64,000 nucleotides of DNA, taken from the NCBI GenBank assembly GCA_022821725.1, contig JAJEDB010000043.1, positions 62,001 to 126,000 of the forward strand. Reading direction: 5' to 3'. Of this stretch, positions 26,814 to 35,234 are shown one piece after another. This DNA is from Candidatus Poribacteria bacterium (GTDB taxonomy: Bacteria; Poribacteria; WGA-4E; WGA-3G). Each line of letters starts with the position of its first letter. The first letter of the stretch is position 1. The notes beneath the pieces were generated by a model. That model searched no databases. It worked only from the letters and a program-made list of their open reading frames with translations, and was not told the origin of the DNA. Made by a program: the position numbers and the translations under genes.

Positions 26814-27332
26814 TTATGATAAAAGCCGGCTCTCCAGTGTTTCGAGATTTTGAATTTGGAGAGCTTGCTCTTCAGCGAGGAGTGCTTCCATCTCTTTTTT
26901 TGATTCCGATTCTAACACTTTTTCATTGTTCAAGGCAAGGAGTTTTGCCAAACGTTCCTGTTTTTCAACAGCGAGAGACTTAAACCCAAAACTCACGTGT
27001 CCCCTCTTAATCATTTCAGTCACGTCCATCTCTACGCTTAAAACTTCGCCAGTGTTAGCATCAACGAATATCTCCCCAACTTCGACAGGAGGCGCGACGT
27101 TGGTGAAAATGGGAACTACCCAAGTAGGGGGTGTTGATTGTTTAAGAATAGGTTCTCTTACCGTCAAACATCTACCCGCTCGCTTTTGTAAGAAGGTTAG
27201 GGCAGCACCTTTTGCCTCGTCGCGCTTGAGTTGAAACAACACAAGTTCTTCAAGGGAGGTTTCAGACACTTTAGCTTGTTGTGCCAGTTTTTTATACAGG
27301 TAATCTGGTAGGGAAATTGTCAACGGACGCAT
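26814..27332 (-). CDS. CopG/RHH-like N-terminus protein coupled to the HNH fragment
   Basis: 172 residues. The first 40 (RPLTISLPDYLYKKLAQQAK...SLEELVLFQL) look like a ribbon-helix-helix DNA-binding motif. A middle part contains VGEIFVDANTGEVLSVEMDV, similar to the repeat unit of PepSY-type domains, and the last 55 residues are a charged helix or coiled coil. I do not recognise the full-length protein. GGAG stands nine bases before the ATG at 27332; an upstream frame exists but lacks a Shine-Dalgarno and includes the promoter. The gene is followed by the truncated HNH nuclease. A regulator or antitoxin-like role for the pair is inference. Confidence 0.68.
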   Translation of the reverse strand: MRPLTISLPDYLYKKLAQQAKVSETSLEELVLFQLKRDEAKGAALTFLQKRAGRCLTVREPILKQSTPPTWVVPIFTNVAPPVEVGEIFVDANTGEVLSVEMDVTEMIKRGHVSFGFKSLAVEKQERLAKLLALNNEKVLESESKKEMEALLAEEQALQIQNLETLESRLLS

Positions 27333-27378
27333 GTTGAATTCTCCAGTAATCGTTCTGAATCTGTTCATTCTTACATAG

Positions 27379-27407
27379 AGTTTACCACATCTGGAACGAT
27401 TTTTCAA
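27379..27407 (-). promoter_or_regulatory. Promoter of the CopG-like/HNH pair
   Basis: On the minus strand TTGAAA (27407-27402), a 17-base spacer and TAAACT (27384-27379), about 47 bases before the ATG. Confidence 0.6.
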
Positions 27408-27445
27408 TTACTTGTCAATGTTTAAAATGACTATTTACTGTAAAT

Positions 27446-27841
27446 TCACTTTGGCATGCGCCGCACCCATAGCAGCAGTGCCACATTCGTCGCGCCGATA
27501 AAGCCGAAAACATAGGATTGGATGCCTACCAACGTGTCAAGCGACCGGATGAGGATTGTGCCTAAGATTGGCAGTCCGAGCGCAGCGCAGGTGTAAAAGG
27601 TCAGAAGTTTCGCACCTTTGGCTTCCCAGAAGGTTATCTGCCGCCTTAAAACCTGTAGATACGATTGATCCCACAGACGAGATGTCCACTTCCCCTGCAT
27701 GAAACCTAAACCGATTCCGAGACCGTAGCCGAAACTTGACCATCGGAGATCAATTCGCACGTCCTGTGAAACGATAAACGCCCAAAGCAGTTGTCCTAAC
27801 ACCGACAGAATTATAAACGCCCAGAAGACAGGCAATTTCAT
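27446..27841 (-). CDS. Small multi-spanning membrane protein of unknown function
   Basis: 131 residues from the ATG at 27841, with four likely membrane segments (AFIILSVLGQLLWAFIV; a glycine-rich one around FGYGLGIGLGF; FYTCAALGLPILGTILI; VFGFIGATNVALLLWV) and a basic end. The open frame extends 33 codons upstream through a copy of the leader repeat, translated as LTEPQGKIKR, so an earlier start cannot be excluded. The repeat copy at 27862-27889 carries AAGGA but is 30 bases from this ATG. It is the last of a run of same-strand genes after purQ. I do not recognise the family. Confidence 0.6.
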   Translation of the reverse strand: MKLPVFWAFIILSVLGQLLWAFIVSQDVRIDLRWSSFGYGLGIGLGFMQGKWTSRLWDQSYLQVLRRQITFWEAKGAKLLTFYTCAALGLPILGTILIRSLDTLVGIQSYVFGFIGATNVALLLWVRRMPK

Positions 27842-27861
27842 ATAGAATGGAAGTAGACTTC

Positions 27862-27889
27862 TTTTAATTTTTCCTTGCGGTTCGGTGAG
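27862..27889 (-). repeat. Leader repeat upstream of the small membrane protein
   Basis: Sense-strand ACCGAACCGCAAGGAA then AAATTAAAAG, as in the other copies, but followed by GAAGTC rather than an immediate start codon. A hairpin CAAGCCT-ATAG-AGGCTTG (27938-27955) lies about 50 bases upstream. Confidence 0.75.
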
Positions 27890-28011
27890 TATAATTGGAT
27901 ACACCGTGTTACTCGCCGTATATCCGCCCTCCTTGTACAAGCCTATAGAGGCTTGCAGGACACTGTTACGGGCTTACATTTTTGGATCAAATCGAGAGTA
28001 CGGATTCGCGC

Positions 28012-28800
28012 CTATAGCAAATTCGATTCAGCGTAGTGAACGGCGTTTTTGAAGATAACCAATCCGTCGCCTTCTTCGGAACTGTTCTCTTGGGTGTTCG
28101 TAGGGTTCCGTGTCCAACGCGGATGATTCCATTTCGTCAGGAACCGTTCTGGATGGGGCATTAACCCGAAAATTTTGCCCGTTGCATCACAGATACCCGC
28201 AATATCGCTATCGGAACCGTTCGGATTGTTAGGGTATCCATTCTCGGCATACCGAAACACGACCTGATTGTTCGCTTCTAATTCTGAGAGCACCTTCGCG
28301 GGGGCAGTAAATCTACCTTCAGCGTGCGCAACGGGGAGATACACACGCGCTTTGACCCCCGTTGTAAAGACACACGGACTCTCTTGTGTTTCCAGGTCCA
28401 CCCACCGACACTCGAATTTCGCTGAGGTATTCATCGCTAATGTGGCGCGCTGCGCCATCTCTGATGCCCCGTTGCCGGGCAGTAAGCCTGTTCGCACAAG
28501 CACTTGAAATCCGTTGCAGATGCCGATTATTAACTTGCCATCTTCGACAAATCGATGCAACGCGTCTGTCAGTTTGTGTTTCATCTCGACGGCTAACAGG
28601 ATACCTGCCGCAATGTCATCGCCGTAGGAGAATCCACCGGGGATCGCGAGAATTTGGTAGTCGGCAAGGTTAACTTTGTCTGATATGAGGTGTTGGATAT
28701 GGACTAACGCTGTCTCTGCCCCAGCGAGTTGGAATGCCATATCCGTTTCGGCATCGCAGTTCGTGCCTGCAGTCCGTAAAATAAGTGCCTTTGGTGCCAT
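28012..28800 (-). CDS. purQ: Phosphoribosylformylglycinamidine synthase, glutaminase subunit
   Basis: Glutamine amidotransferase subunit that supplies ammonia to PurL in step four of purine biosynthesis. Class I GATase features: PGGFSYGDD, the nucleophile in GICNGFQ, and the His-x-Glu of MPHPERF near the C-terminus. 262 residues, slightly longer than the usual 225-235, mainly through internal loops such as NNPNGSDSDIAG. It is 122 bases downstream of purL, and its ATG is placed directly after a leader repeat that provides CGCAAGGA. No purS gene is seen in the window. Confidence 0.95.
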   Translation of the reverse strand: MAPKALILRTAGTNCDAETDMAFQLAGAETALVHIQHLISDKVNLADYQILAIPGGFSYGDDIAAGILLAVEMKHKLTDALHRFVEDGKLIIGICNGFQVLVRTGLLPGNGASEMAQRATLAMNTSAKFECRWVDLETQESPCVFTTGVKARVYLPVAHAEGRFTAPAKVLSELEANNQVVFRYAENGYPNNPNGSDSDIAGICDATGKIFGLMPHPERFLTKWNHPRWTRNPTNTQENSSEEGDGLVIFKNAVHYAESNLL

Positions 28801-28828
28801 TTTTTAATTTTCCTTGCGGTTCGGTCAG
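28801..28828 (-). promoter_or_regulatory. Leader repeat with Shine-Dalgarno in front of purQ
   Basis: Sense-strand CTGACCGAACCGCAAGGA then AAATTAAAAA runs into ATG. Upstream, GCAC...GTGC (about 28866-28887) forms a weaker version of the hairpin. Confidence 0.78.
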
Positions 28829-28922
28829 GGGGATTGGAGGTTTTTATCGTTTTTCCGTATATCCGCACTCCACTTCGTTACGTGCTACGGTTTGGGTTCC
28901 ATTTTTAACGTCTTGCGAATAA

Positions 28923-31313
28923 TTAAAAATCTTGCCAGGCAGATTTGAGCGTATGGATGGACGTTTCAACGATCAAGCGTCCACTCTTTCCTTTGATAAC
29001 GAATTCGGAGGTGTCTGAAACCGTGCCAAGGCAGCCAAACGGTATTCCCGCCATGTGGTTTTGATAGGTCTGTTGGTGCTGGGGCTCTATCTCTACGAGA
29101 AAACGACTATTTGATTCTGAAAACAGGAGGAAGTCGTCAGCATCAATATCTTCGCCTGTAGGGATCCCATCAAGGCGCAGCGACATCCCGTAGCCACCCG
29201 CAAATGCCATTTCCGCAGCCGCTACACCGATCCCGCCTTCAGAACAGTCATGACACGAGCGTACCCATCCCCTGTTGATCGCAGCACTGAGACGTTCCAT
29301 CGTCAACTTACCTTCACCTGGACGAATGGCGGGGGCAGTGTTTCCGACAAACCCGTGAATGTTGAAGTAGTGTGAACCGCCCAATTCAGCGTAAGTATTC
29401 CCTACAACATAAATGAAATTGCCCGGCGTTTTCACATCCATCGTGACGGCGTTTTGAATGTCAGGCATAACACAGATAGCAGATATAAGGAGGGTCGAAG
29501 GAATAGCACGTTGTTCACCGGTTGTGGTATCCCTGTATTCGTTGTAGAGACTGTCTTTCCCAGAAATAAAGGGTGTGCCGTAAGCGGTTGCGATATCATA
29601 ACACGCTCTCGCCGCACGGACGAGTTCACCGAGTCGGTCGGGTTTGTCTGGATTTCCCCAACAGAAATTGTCCAGTAATGCGGTCTTTTCTAAGGTTCCC
29701 CCGACAGCAACAACGTTCCGTAACGCCTCATCAATTGCCGCAGCTGCGCTGAGATATGGATCCACGTCGCTATATTTCGGATTGATACCGTTCGCAACGA
29801 TGACCCCTTTTCGACTGCCTAAGACGGGAGTCGTTACGCAGGCATCGCTCGGTCCGTCGTTTTCCACACCGACAAGCGGATTGATAACCATACCCCCTTG
29901 GACACCGTGATCGTATTGCCGGATAACGGATTCCTTGCTCGCGATGTTTGGGCTTGCGAGGAGTTGTTCGAGATCCTTCGTGTAGGAGAGGTTTTCAACC
30001 CCGATGCCTCTATCTCGGGATGCCATATCGGGATGCTTCGGCGGCTCCCAAACCGCCTCCTTCACCGGCATCGGGAGTCCATGGTGCAAAAACTCCATCT
30101 CCAAGTCGCCAACTATAGTGCCTTCATAGAAAACCTGCAGTCTCTGTGTATCTGTGAAAGTCCCGAAGACTGTGGCTTCAACGACTTCTGCCGCACATAT
30201 TTCCATGAGTTCATCCAAATTCTCAGGTGGGACAGCGATGACCATGCGCTCTTGTGCCTCGGAGAGCCAGATTTCCCATGGGGCGAGTCCTTCGTATTTC
30301 AAAGAAACACGTTCGAGGTGCACTTCTGCCCCTATCTCTTCCCCCATCTCTCCGACAGCGGACGAGAACCCACCAGCCCCACAATCGGTGATGGAGCGAT
30401 ACAGATTCCGATCTCGCGCCTGCAACAGGGCATCCACAATCTTCTTTTCCATAATCGGGTTGCCGATCTGCACTACACTGCCGAGGCTTTCAGAAGTATC
30501 GTCCAATTCTGCGGAAGAGAAGGTCGCGCCGTGAATTCCATCGCGCCCGGTTTGTCCGCCGATCGCAACGACCAGATCACCGGGTTCAACGGATTTCTCG
30601 CACCTGTTTCTCGGTATTAAACCGACATTTCCACAAAAGACGAGTGGGTTTGCGGTATAACGGGCGTCAAAAAGAATAGCACCGTTCGCGGTAGGGATAC
30701 CCATTCGGTTGCCGTAATCGCGCACGCCAGCGACAACCCCTTTAAATACACGCTTTGGGTGAAGTGTGCCTTTCGGTAGTTGCGTGTAGGGTGTATCGGG
30801 CATCCCGAAACAGAAGACATCCGTATTCAGAATCGGTTTTGCCCCAAGCCCTGTCCCCAATGAATCTCGAATGACACCGCCTATCCCGGTACCAGCACCC
30901 CCATAGGGTTCAATTGCTGAGGGATGGTTGTGCGTTTCTACCTTGAAAACGAGATTGAATTGTTCGTCAAACTCGATGATGCCGGCGTTGTCTGAAAAGA
31001 CGGAGACACACCACGGTTTCGCTATCTCCTCAGTCGCACGTTGGATGAAGGTTGAAAATAAACCGTCAATTTGTTCTGGTGCTTTGCCTTCTTCGGAATA
31101 GAGGATGGTGCTTTTGAATGTTTTGTGAACGCAATGTTCAGACCACGTCTGGGCGATGGTCTCTATTTCTACATCGGTGGGATTGCGTTCGAGGGTTCCA
31201 AAATGCGCCTGAATCGTTTGCATCTCGTTCAGACTTAAGGACAGCATTCCTTCTCGACTGATACGCATCAACTCGGCATCATCGGCAGTTAAAATCTCTA
31301 TTTCTTTGACCAT
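28923..31313 (-). CDS. purL: Phosphoribosylformylglycinamidine synthase, synthetase subunit
   Basis: ATP-dependent amidation of FGAR to FGAM in purine biosynthesis. 796 residues, the small PurL type that works with separate PurQ and PurS. Recognisable motifs include WSEHCVHKT near residue 57, VFKVETHNHPSAIEPYGGAGTG, GVQGGMV and the second half-repeat beginning PVLGSRKGVIVANG. The start ATG follows a variant of the leader repeat (CGCAAGGTAAAATTAAA). purQ follows on the same strand. PurL is somewhat longer than the common ~740 residues. Confidence 0.96.
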   Translation of the reverse strand: MVKEIEILTADDAELMRISREGMLSLSLNEMQTIQAHFGTLERNPTDVEIETIAQTWSEHCVHKTFKSTILYSEEGKAPEQIDGLFSTFIQRATEEIAKPWCVSVFSDNAGIIEFDEQFNLVFKVETHNHPSAIEPYGGAGTGIGGVIRDSLGTGLGAKPILNTDVFCFGMPDTPYTQLPKGTLHPKRVFKGVVAGVRDYGNRMGIPTANGAILFDARYTANPLVFCGNVGLIPRNRCEKSVEPGDLVVAIGGQTGRDGIHGATFSSAELDDTSESLGSVVQIGNPIMEKKIVDALLQARDRNLYRSITDCGAGGFSSAVGEMGEEIGAEVHLERVSLKYEGLAPWEIWLSEAQERMVIAVPPENLDELMEICAAEVVEATVFGTFTDTQRLQVFYEGTIVGDLEMEFLHHGLPMPVKEAVWEPPKHPDMASRDRGIGVENLSYTKDLEQLLASPNIASKESVIRQYDHGVQGGMVINPLVGVENDGPSDACVTTPVLGSRKGVIVANGINPKYSDVDPYLSAAAAIDEALRNVVAVGGTLEKTALLDNFCWGNPDKPDRLGELVRAARACYDIATAYGTPFISGKDSLYNEYRDTTTGEQRAIPSTLLISAICVMPDIQNAVTMDVKTPGNFIYVVGNTYAELGGSHYFNIHGFVGNTAPAIRPGEGKLTMERLSAAINRGWVRSCHDCSEGGIGVAAAEMAFAGGYGMSLRLDGIPTGEDIDADDFLLFSESNSRFLVEIEPQHQQTYQNHMAGIPFGCLGTVSDTSEFVIKGKSGRLIVETSIHTLKSAWQDF

Positions 31314-31332
31314 TTTAATTTTACCTTGCGGG
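31313..31332 (-). promoter_or_regulatory. Leader repeat variant in front of purL
   Basis: Sense-strand CCCGCAAGGTAAAATTAAA then ATG, with a strong hairpin GCCTGC...GCAGGC (31375-31395) about 60 bases upstream. Confidence 0.75.
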
Positions 31333-31461
31333 AGAACAACGGGGTTTGGGCTTTAACACGCCTTCCTAAATATCCGCCTGCGCCGTTGTTGCAGGCTACG
31401 GGTTTGGCTAATTTTGCTCTGGAGAATTCGCAACTGCTTGAAACTCGCGGAAGTCTCGTAT

Positions 31462-32283
31462 CTATTCCTTAAACGAAGCCGTAACGCGCGGGATACTCTC
31501 TTCACAGGCGAACCGTTCGATGCTGGAGGCACCTACGAAGCCAACGGTATCTGTTTTCTCGTTGATAAATGCTGCTTCTGGTGCCTTTGAGATGGGACCG
31601 CCGTGTGCTAAGCATAAGACATCTGGGTTCACGGCTCTCGCCGCGTCACAAATCTCTTGGACCCGCACAGCCGCATCTTGGAGCGTGAAAGCCGTTTCCG
31701 CACCGATCGTGCCGCCGATCGTTGTCCCCATGTGCGCGATGATAACGTCCGCACCGACTTTCGCCATGTTCTCGGATTCTTCGGGGTTGAAGACATAGAC
31801 AATCGTGAAAAGATCCATCTCGTGGGCGATACCGATTGTCTCGACCTCTTTGTAGAAACCCATCCCGGTCTCTTCAAGTGTTACGCGAAAAGTTCCATCA
31901 ATCACGCCAACGGTCGGGAAGTTATTAACCCCGTCGAAGCCGACATCTTTGACCTGTTTGAGGAAGTTGCTCATCCGGCGCGTCGGATCGGTGCCGTTCA
32001 CGCCAGCGATAACAGGGGTCTCTTTGACAACGGGTAGGACTTCACGCTCACCCATCTCCATGACGATGGCGTTCGCGTCCCCGTAAGCTAAGAGTCCTGC
32101 ACAGGAGCCGAACCCTGACATCCGATAGCGACCGGAATTGTAAATCACTATGAGGTCGGCGCCCCCTTGCTCAGCAAATTTTGCGGTGATCCCTGTGCCC
32201 GCACCCACGGCGAGCAGATGTTTGCCGCGATCTAACTCCGTTCTCAATCGTCCTAAAACTTCATCTCGTCTATAATCTGGCAT
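31462..32283 (-). CDS. PEP-hydrolase family TIM-barrel protein
   Basis: 273 residues of the PF09370 (phosphoenolpyruvate hydrolase-like, TIM-barrel signal transduction) family. Typical segments: AVGAGTGITAKFAEQGGADLIV at the first strand, NSGRYRMSGFGS, GVNGTDPTR, FPTVG, IIAHMGTTIGG and LCLAHGGPI near the end. Members are often annotated as phosphoenolpyruvate hydrolase-like, but the physiological reaction is not well defined. No signal peptide. The ATG follows a leader repeat copy (32284-32312). It lies upstream of purL on the same strand, though each gene has its own leader repeat, so no functional link to purine synthesis is implied. Confidence 0.85.
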   Translation of the reverse strand: MPDYRRDEVLGRLRTELDRGKHLLAVGAGTGITAKFAEQGGADLIVIYNSGRYRMSGFGSCAGLLAYGDANAIVMEMGEREVLPVVKETPVIAGVNGTDPTRRMSNFLKQVKDVGFDGVNNFPTVGVIDGTFRVTLEETGMGFYKEVETIGIAHEMDLFTIVYVFNPEESENMAKVGADVIIAHMGTTIGGTIGAETAFTLQDAAVRVQEICDAARAVNPDVLCLAHGGPISKAPEAAFINEKTDTVGFVGASSIERFACEESIPRVTASFKE

Positions 32284-32312
32284 ATTTTAATTGTTCCTTG
32301 CGGTTCGGTCAG
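32284..32312 (-). promoter_or_regulatory. Leader repeat in front of the PEP-hydrolase-family gene
   Basis: Sense-strand CTGACCGAACCGCAAGGA then ACAATTAAAAT and ATG; the upstream flank includes TAGCCTGTAATGTAATGG, a weakened hairpin. Confidence 0.75.
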
Positions 32313-32401
32313 GTGGGTTGAATCTTGAAAGTCTTTCTCCGTAGACCCGCCTTCCATTACATTACAGGCTATGTTTTTGGTGCTGCGAAGATAACACATT
32401 C

Positions 32402-32426
32402 CTAATTTTCCTTGCGGTTCGGTCAG
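32402..32426 (-). repeat. Leader repeat copy not next to a start codon
   Basis: Sense-strand CTGACCGAACCGCAAGGA then AAATTAGG. It stands between another repeat copy and the 231-bp inverted-repeat element in the 420-base gap before the next gene. Confidence 0.7.
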
Positions 32427-32430
32427 TCTT

Positions 32431-32661
32431 GTAGGTTGGGTTGAACGGAAACCTACTAAAAATCGCACACAACACAGCGTTTTCAATGGAACAGAGAAAC
32501 CTGAAATCACTAAAAACCGAGTGAAACCCAACGCACTATGATACCGACACCGTTTGGGATGTTGGGTTTCGCTACGCCATCTCCCCAAAAGGTTCATTGA
32601 AGAACGGGAAGCTATGTATAGCGAAAATGCACTTGTGGCTTTACCGCTCAACCCAACCTAC
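32431..32661. mobile_element. 231-bp inverted-repeat element (MITE-like)
   Basis: Starts GTAGGTTGGGTTGAACGG and ends with the imperfect reverse complement CCGCTCAACCCAACCTAC, so the termini match for about 14-18 bases with few mismatches. No protein of its own is convincing. It fills most of the gap between the PEP-hydrolase gene and the sulfatase-fold gene; the remaining bases (32662-32706) hold a short repeat of the ACTGACAACTGATAAC type. A degenerate half-copy is at 13670-13775. Confidence 0.65.
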
Positions 32662-32706
32662 GTCCTATAATCAGAGATATCTTCACTGACAACTGATAAC
32701 TCATAA

Positions 32707-34101
32707 CTATTCATCTCTGGATTTCGCCTGTAAACGTGCTGCGGCTCCTGCGTCCCCGATGTGCATCGTGTTGTATGCCTGTTCGGAGGTTTTGAACGGA
32801 CCGACACCTTTGTGTCCGTGCCAATCCCCTTGTGTCATAATCGGGTTCGTCAAGCCTGTCTCCCCTTCTCGCTGAAGGATCCAGCTTTTCATCCGCGTTT
32901 CAAGCACATTGACAATGTCCGGATGTTCATCAACGAGATTGTTGTTCTCATCGGGGTCTTGGATGAGATTGTAGAGTTCAACGGGTGGCTTGAAATGGAA
33001 GTCGGGTTCAAGCGCAACGATGAGTTTCCATTCAGGGGTGCGCCAACCGTGCTTCCGCATCCACGTGCATTCTGTGATATAGAATTCACTGTCGTAGGAG
33101 GTAATCTCACCGTTCATTAAGGCGGTAAGACTCTCTCCGTCGAATGCGATGTCCGTTTCGATATCCGCCAATTCAAGGAGTGTCGGCACGAGGTCTTTAT
33201 GTTGATTGTAGCCGGCAACCCGTTTTCCGGTCGGCACCCGCCCAGGATACCGGATGATCAGCGGCACGTGCAAAGTGACATCGTAAAGTCCGTGATGATC
33301 GAACCAGCATTCATGGTCGTAAAGGGTTTCACCGTGATCTCCATTAATAACCACGATTGTCTCGTCCAACACACCCCGCGTTTCAAGAGCGTTAAAGAGC
33401 GTCTGAATACAGGCGTCCATATAGGCGATCGCGCCGTCGTATTGGGCGATGACGTAATCTTTATCGGTAATTCCGGGGGGCATCCATGAGGCGAAATAAT
33501 CACAAAACGGTTTAAACGTCATCACGGGTTCCATAGAGGTATTGCTTGGATCGCATTCGTCTCCGTGGTAGAACATCCGTTCATAAGGCGCGGGCGGTAG
33601 GTAGGGGGAGTGTGGGTCCATGTGGCGCAGGAACAGAAAAAACGGTTTTTCGTCGCTCTGATCGATCAGCCGATTCAGTTCAGGGAGGGTCGTTTTGTTG
33701 AGATTCTCCGCCTTCGGACTCCGTCCGCTCTCATCGGGTCCCCATCCCGAATATTCAAGATAGGTATCAAACCCACGGGCACTGGGACCGCCGAATCCGA
33801 CACAGGTGGTATCGTAGCCTTCATCTCGCAGGATTTCTGCCAGCGTTTTAACCTCTTCACGGAGCGGGCCTTGGTGCCGCAATGCGACGACCTGCGTGCT
33901 GAACGTATCCAAACCGGTTAGCATTGATGCATACGCACTCGTTGTTGGGATGTGCGGGCTATACGTTTTCTCAAAGAGGGTGCCATCCTCCGCGAATCGG
34001 TCGATGTGCGGTGTTGTCAGTCGATCATACCCGTAACAACTCATGTGTGTCGCGAGCAGTGAGTCAACTCCCAATAATACAATATTTGGCTGTTTTGCCA
34101 T
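32707..34101 (-). CDS. Sulfatase-fold hydrolase lacking the formylglycine signature
   Basis: 464-residue alkaline-phosphatase/sulfatase superfamily protein. The N-terminal GVDSLL, the NGDHGE metal site and the HHGLYDVTLHVPLI segment are as in sulfatases. At the position of the CxPSR signature, however, the sequence reads T53-T-S-A-Y57 before ASMLTG; aligned without gaps to the 10.0 kb sulfatase, Cys is Thr, Pro is Ser, Ser is Ala and Arg is Tyr. Formylglycine cannot form, so classical sulfatase activity is unlikely. A Thr nucleophile, as in phosphodiesterase or phosphotransferase members of the superfamily, is possible. The ATG sits just after a leader repeat. Confidence 0.86.
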   Translation of the reverse strand: MAKQPNIVLLGVDSLLATHMSCYGYDRLTTPHIDRFAEDGTLFEKTYSPHIPTTSAYASMLTGLDTFSTQVVALRHQGPLREEVKTLAEILRDEGYDTTCVGFGGPSARGFDTYLEYSGWGPDESGRSPKAENLNKTTLPELNRLIDQSDEKPFFLFLRHMDPHSPYLPPAPYERMFYHGDECDPSNTSMEPVMTFKPFCDYFASWMPPGITDKDYVIAQYDGAIAYMDACIQTLFNALETRGVLDETIVVINGDHGETLYDHECWFDHHGLYDVTLHVPLIIRYPGRVPTGKRVAGYNQHKDLVPTLLELADIETDIAFDGESLTALMNGEITSYDSEFYITECTWMRKHGWRTPEWKLIVALEPDFHFKPPVELYNLIQDPDENNNLVDEHPDIVNVLETRMKSWILQREGETGLTNPIMTQGDWHGHKGVGPFKTSEQAYNTMHIGDAGAAARLQAKSRDE

Positions 34102-34123
34102 TTTTTAAATGTTCCTTGCGGTT
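34102..34123 (-). promoter_or_regulatory. Leader repeat variant in front of the sulfatase-fold gene
   Basis: Sense-strand TTAACCGCAAGGA then ACATTTAAAAA and ATG. The left part of the core differs from the consensus (no CCGAA). Confidence 0.7.
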
Positions 34124-34202
34124 AAACGATGTGGTTTGGACTTCCTCGCGCGCATCTCGGGAGCCGCTCCGCCACTTCGTTTCGGGTTTGGTTTTTTGGT
34201 GC

Positions 34203-34292
34203 AGGACTTACGCAAAATGACCAAATTCCATATATTTTTGTAGGATTCGGTGCGGTTAGAAACCGCACCTACCAGGGGTGTGCGTAAGTCCT
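34203..34292. mobile_element. 90-bp miniature inverted-repeat element, copy 1
   Basis: Terminal inverted repeats AGGACTTACGCA and TGCGTAAGTCCT bound exactly 90 bases. Inside is a hairpin of the type GGTGCGGTT...AACCGCACC. A second copy of identical length lies in opposite orientation at 45080-45169. Confidence 0.85.
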
Positions 34293-34318
34293 ATGGTGGA
34301 AATCTCACAGATTTACCT

Positions 34319-35125
34319 TTAAGCGTCTCGGTCTCTATGCCAAATGAGCGTATTCTGTTTGTCGTTGTTAAGGACATCTCCGATTTCAAGAGACGCAAAA
34401 TAGTCCTCAGGCAAGATATTCTTTTTCCCGTTGAAAGTGCATCCATCGGGCATGAAACCACATGTCATCGCTCTGCGGTGATGGATTGTCATGTTCGCGC
34501 CAGCACCGTGGGCAACGAGACCGTTATGCCAGACAATAGAACCTGCGGGACAGGGTGCACACTGCGGTTCAATCTGTTTCCATTCCGGGTAGACGTTAAA
34601 CAGTTCACCGATGTTTATTCCAATACCAACGTTATCAAAGCGGGCTGTTTTATGCGTGCCGGGGAGATACCACATACATCCGTTTGCGAGTGTGGCATCG
34701 TCCAGCGCGACCCAGAACGAGACGGCATCGCGTGAATCAAAGGACCAGTAAGGGACATCCAGGTGCCATGCGGTGGGATTCCCGTGGGGTGGTTTAATCA
34801 GTGCCTGATCGTGCCAAATTCGCATGCCATCAACACCGGCTAACTGCGCAGCCATCTTACCGAGTCTCGGATCGTGCACGAGTTTCCGCATCCCAGCGTG
34901 TGTGTCTGACAAGCGGAGGCACTGTGTAAAAACGCGTGCGTAAAACTGCTTGGCATCCATCTGGTTTGTCATAAATTCCACTGAGTTTCCGAGGCGTTCC
35001 TCAACAGATTCATCGGTGCACCGGCGCCATTCCGCCAATTCCGCAGCGTCCAGAAAGTTCTCAATGGCAAGAAATCCGTTCTCCTGATAAAAATTAATTT
35101 GTGATTCGGTGAGTTCGTTCTGCAC
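34319..35125 (-). CDS. Phytanoyl-CoA dioxygenase (PhyH) family protein
   Basis: 268 residues. Iron ligands H121-L-D123 and H206 and a following Arg pair (217-218) for 2-oxoglutarate binding; the segment WYLPGTH replaces the usual VPGSH. The start is GTG at 35125, supported by AAAGGAG nine bases upstream. The gene is transcribed away from the SufR-like regulator from a promoter at 35184-35212, so the regulator may also control it, though no operator is proven. The substrate is not known. Confidence 0.9.
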   Translation of the reverse strand: MQNELTESQINFYQENGFLAIENFLDAAELAEWRRCTDESVEERLGNSVEFMTNQMDAKQFYARVFTQCLRLSDTHAGMRKLVHDPRLGKMAAQLAGVDGMRIWHDQALIKPPHGNPTAWHLDVPYWSFDSRDAVSFWVALDDATLANGCMWYLPGTHKTARFDNVGIGINIGELFNVYPEWKQIEPQCAPCPAGSIVWHNGLVAHGAGANMTIHHRRAMTCGFMPDGCTFNGKKNILPEDYFASLEIGDVLNNDKQNTLIWHRDRDA

Positions 35126-35183
35126 TTTTGTCTTCTCCTTTCAATCTTTTTACGCTCGACCTGCGATCAGGTTGCTTCATCAA

Positions 35184-35212
35184 ATTGTATCACATACGCG
35201 ATAAATAGACAA
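35184..35212 (-). promoter_or_regulatory. Promoter of the PhyH gene
   Basis: On the minus strand TTGTCT (35212-35207), a 17-base spacer and TACAAT (35189-35184). Confidence 0.55.
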
Positions 35213-35234
35213 AAGAAAAATAGTGGGTTAACTC

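Noticed and set aside
29898..30620. A 240-codon open frame on the plus strand
   Set aside because: It lies opposite purL, which is certain from its motifs; no domain is seen in the shadow frame.
32253..32651. A 132-codon open frame on the minus strand, with peptides LTEPQGKLG and LTEPQGTIK
   Set aside because: It runs over two leader repeats and the 231-bp inverted-repeat element and overlaps the start of the PEP-hydrolase gene, so the open frame is explained by the repeats.
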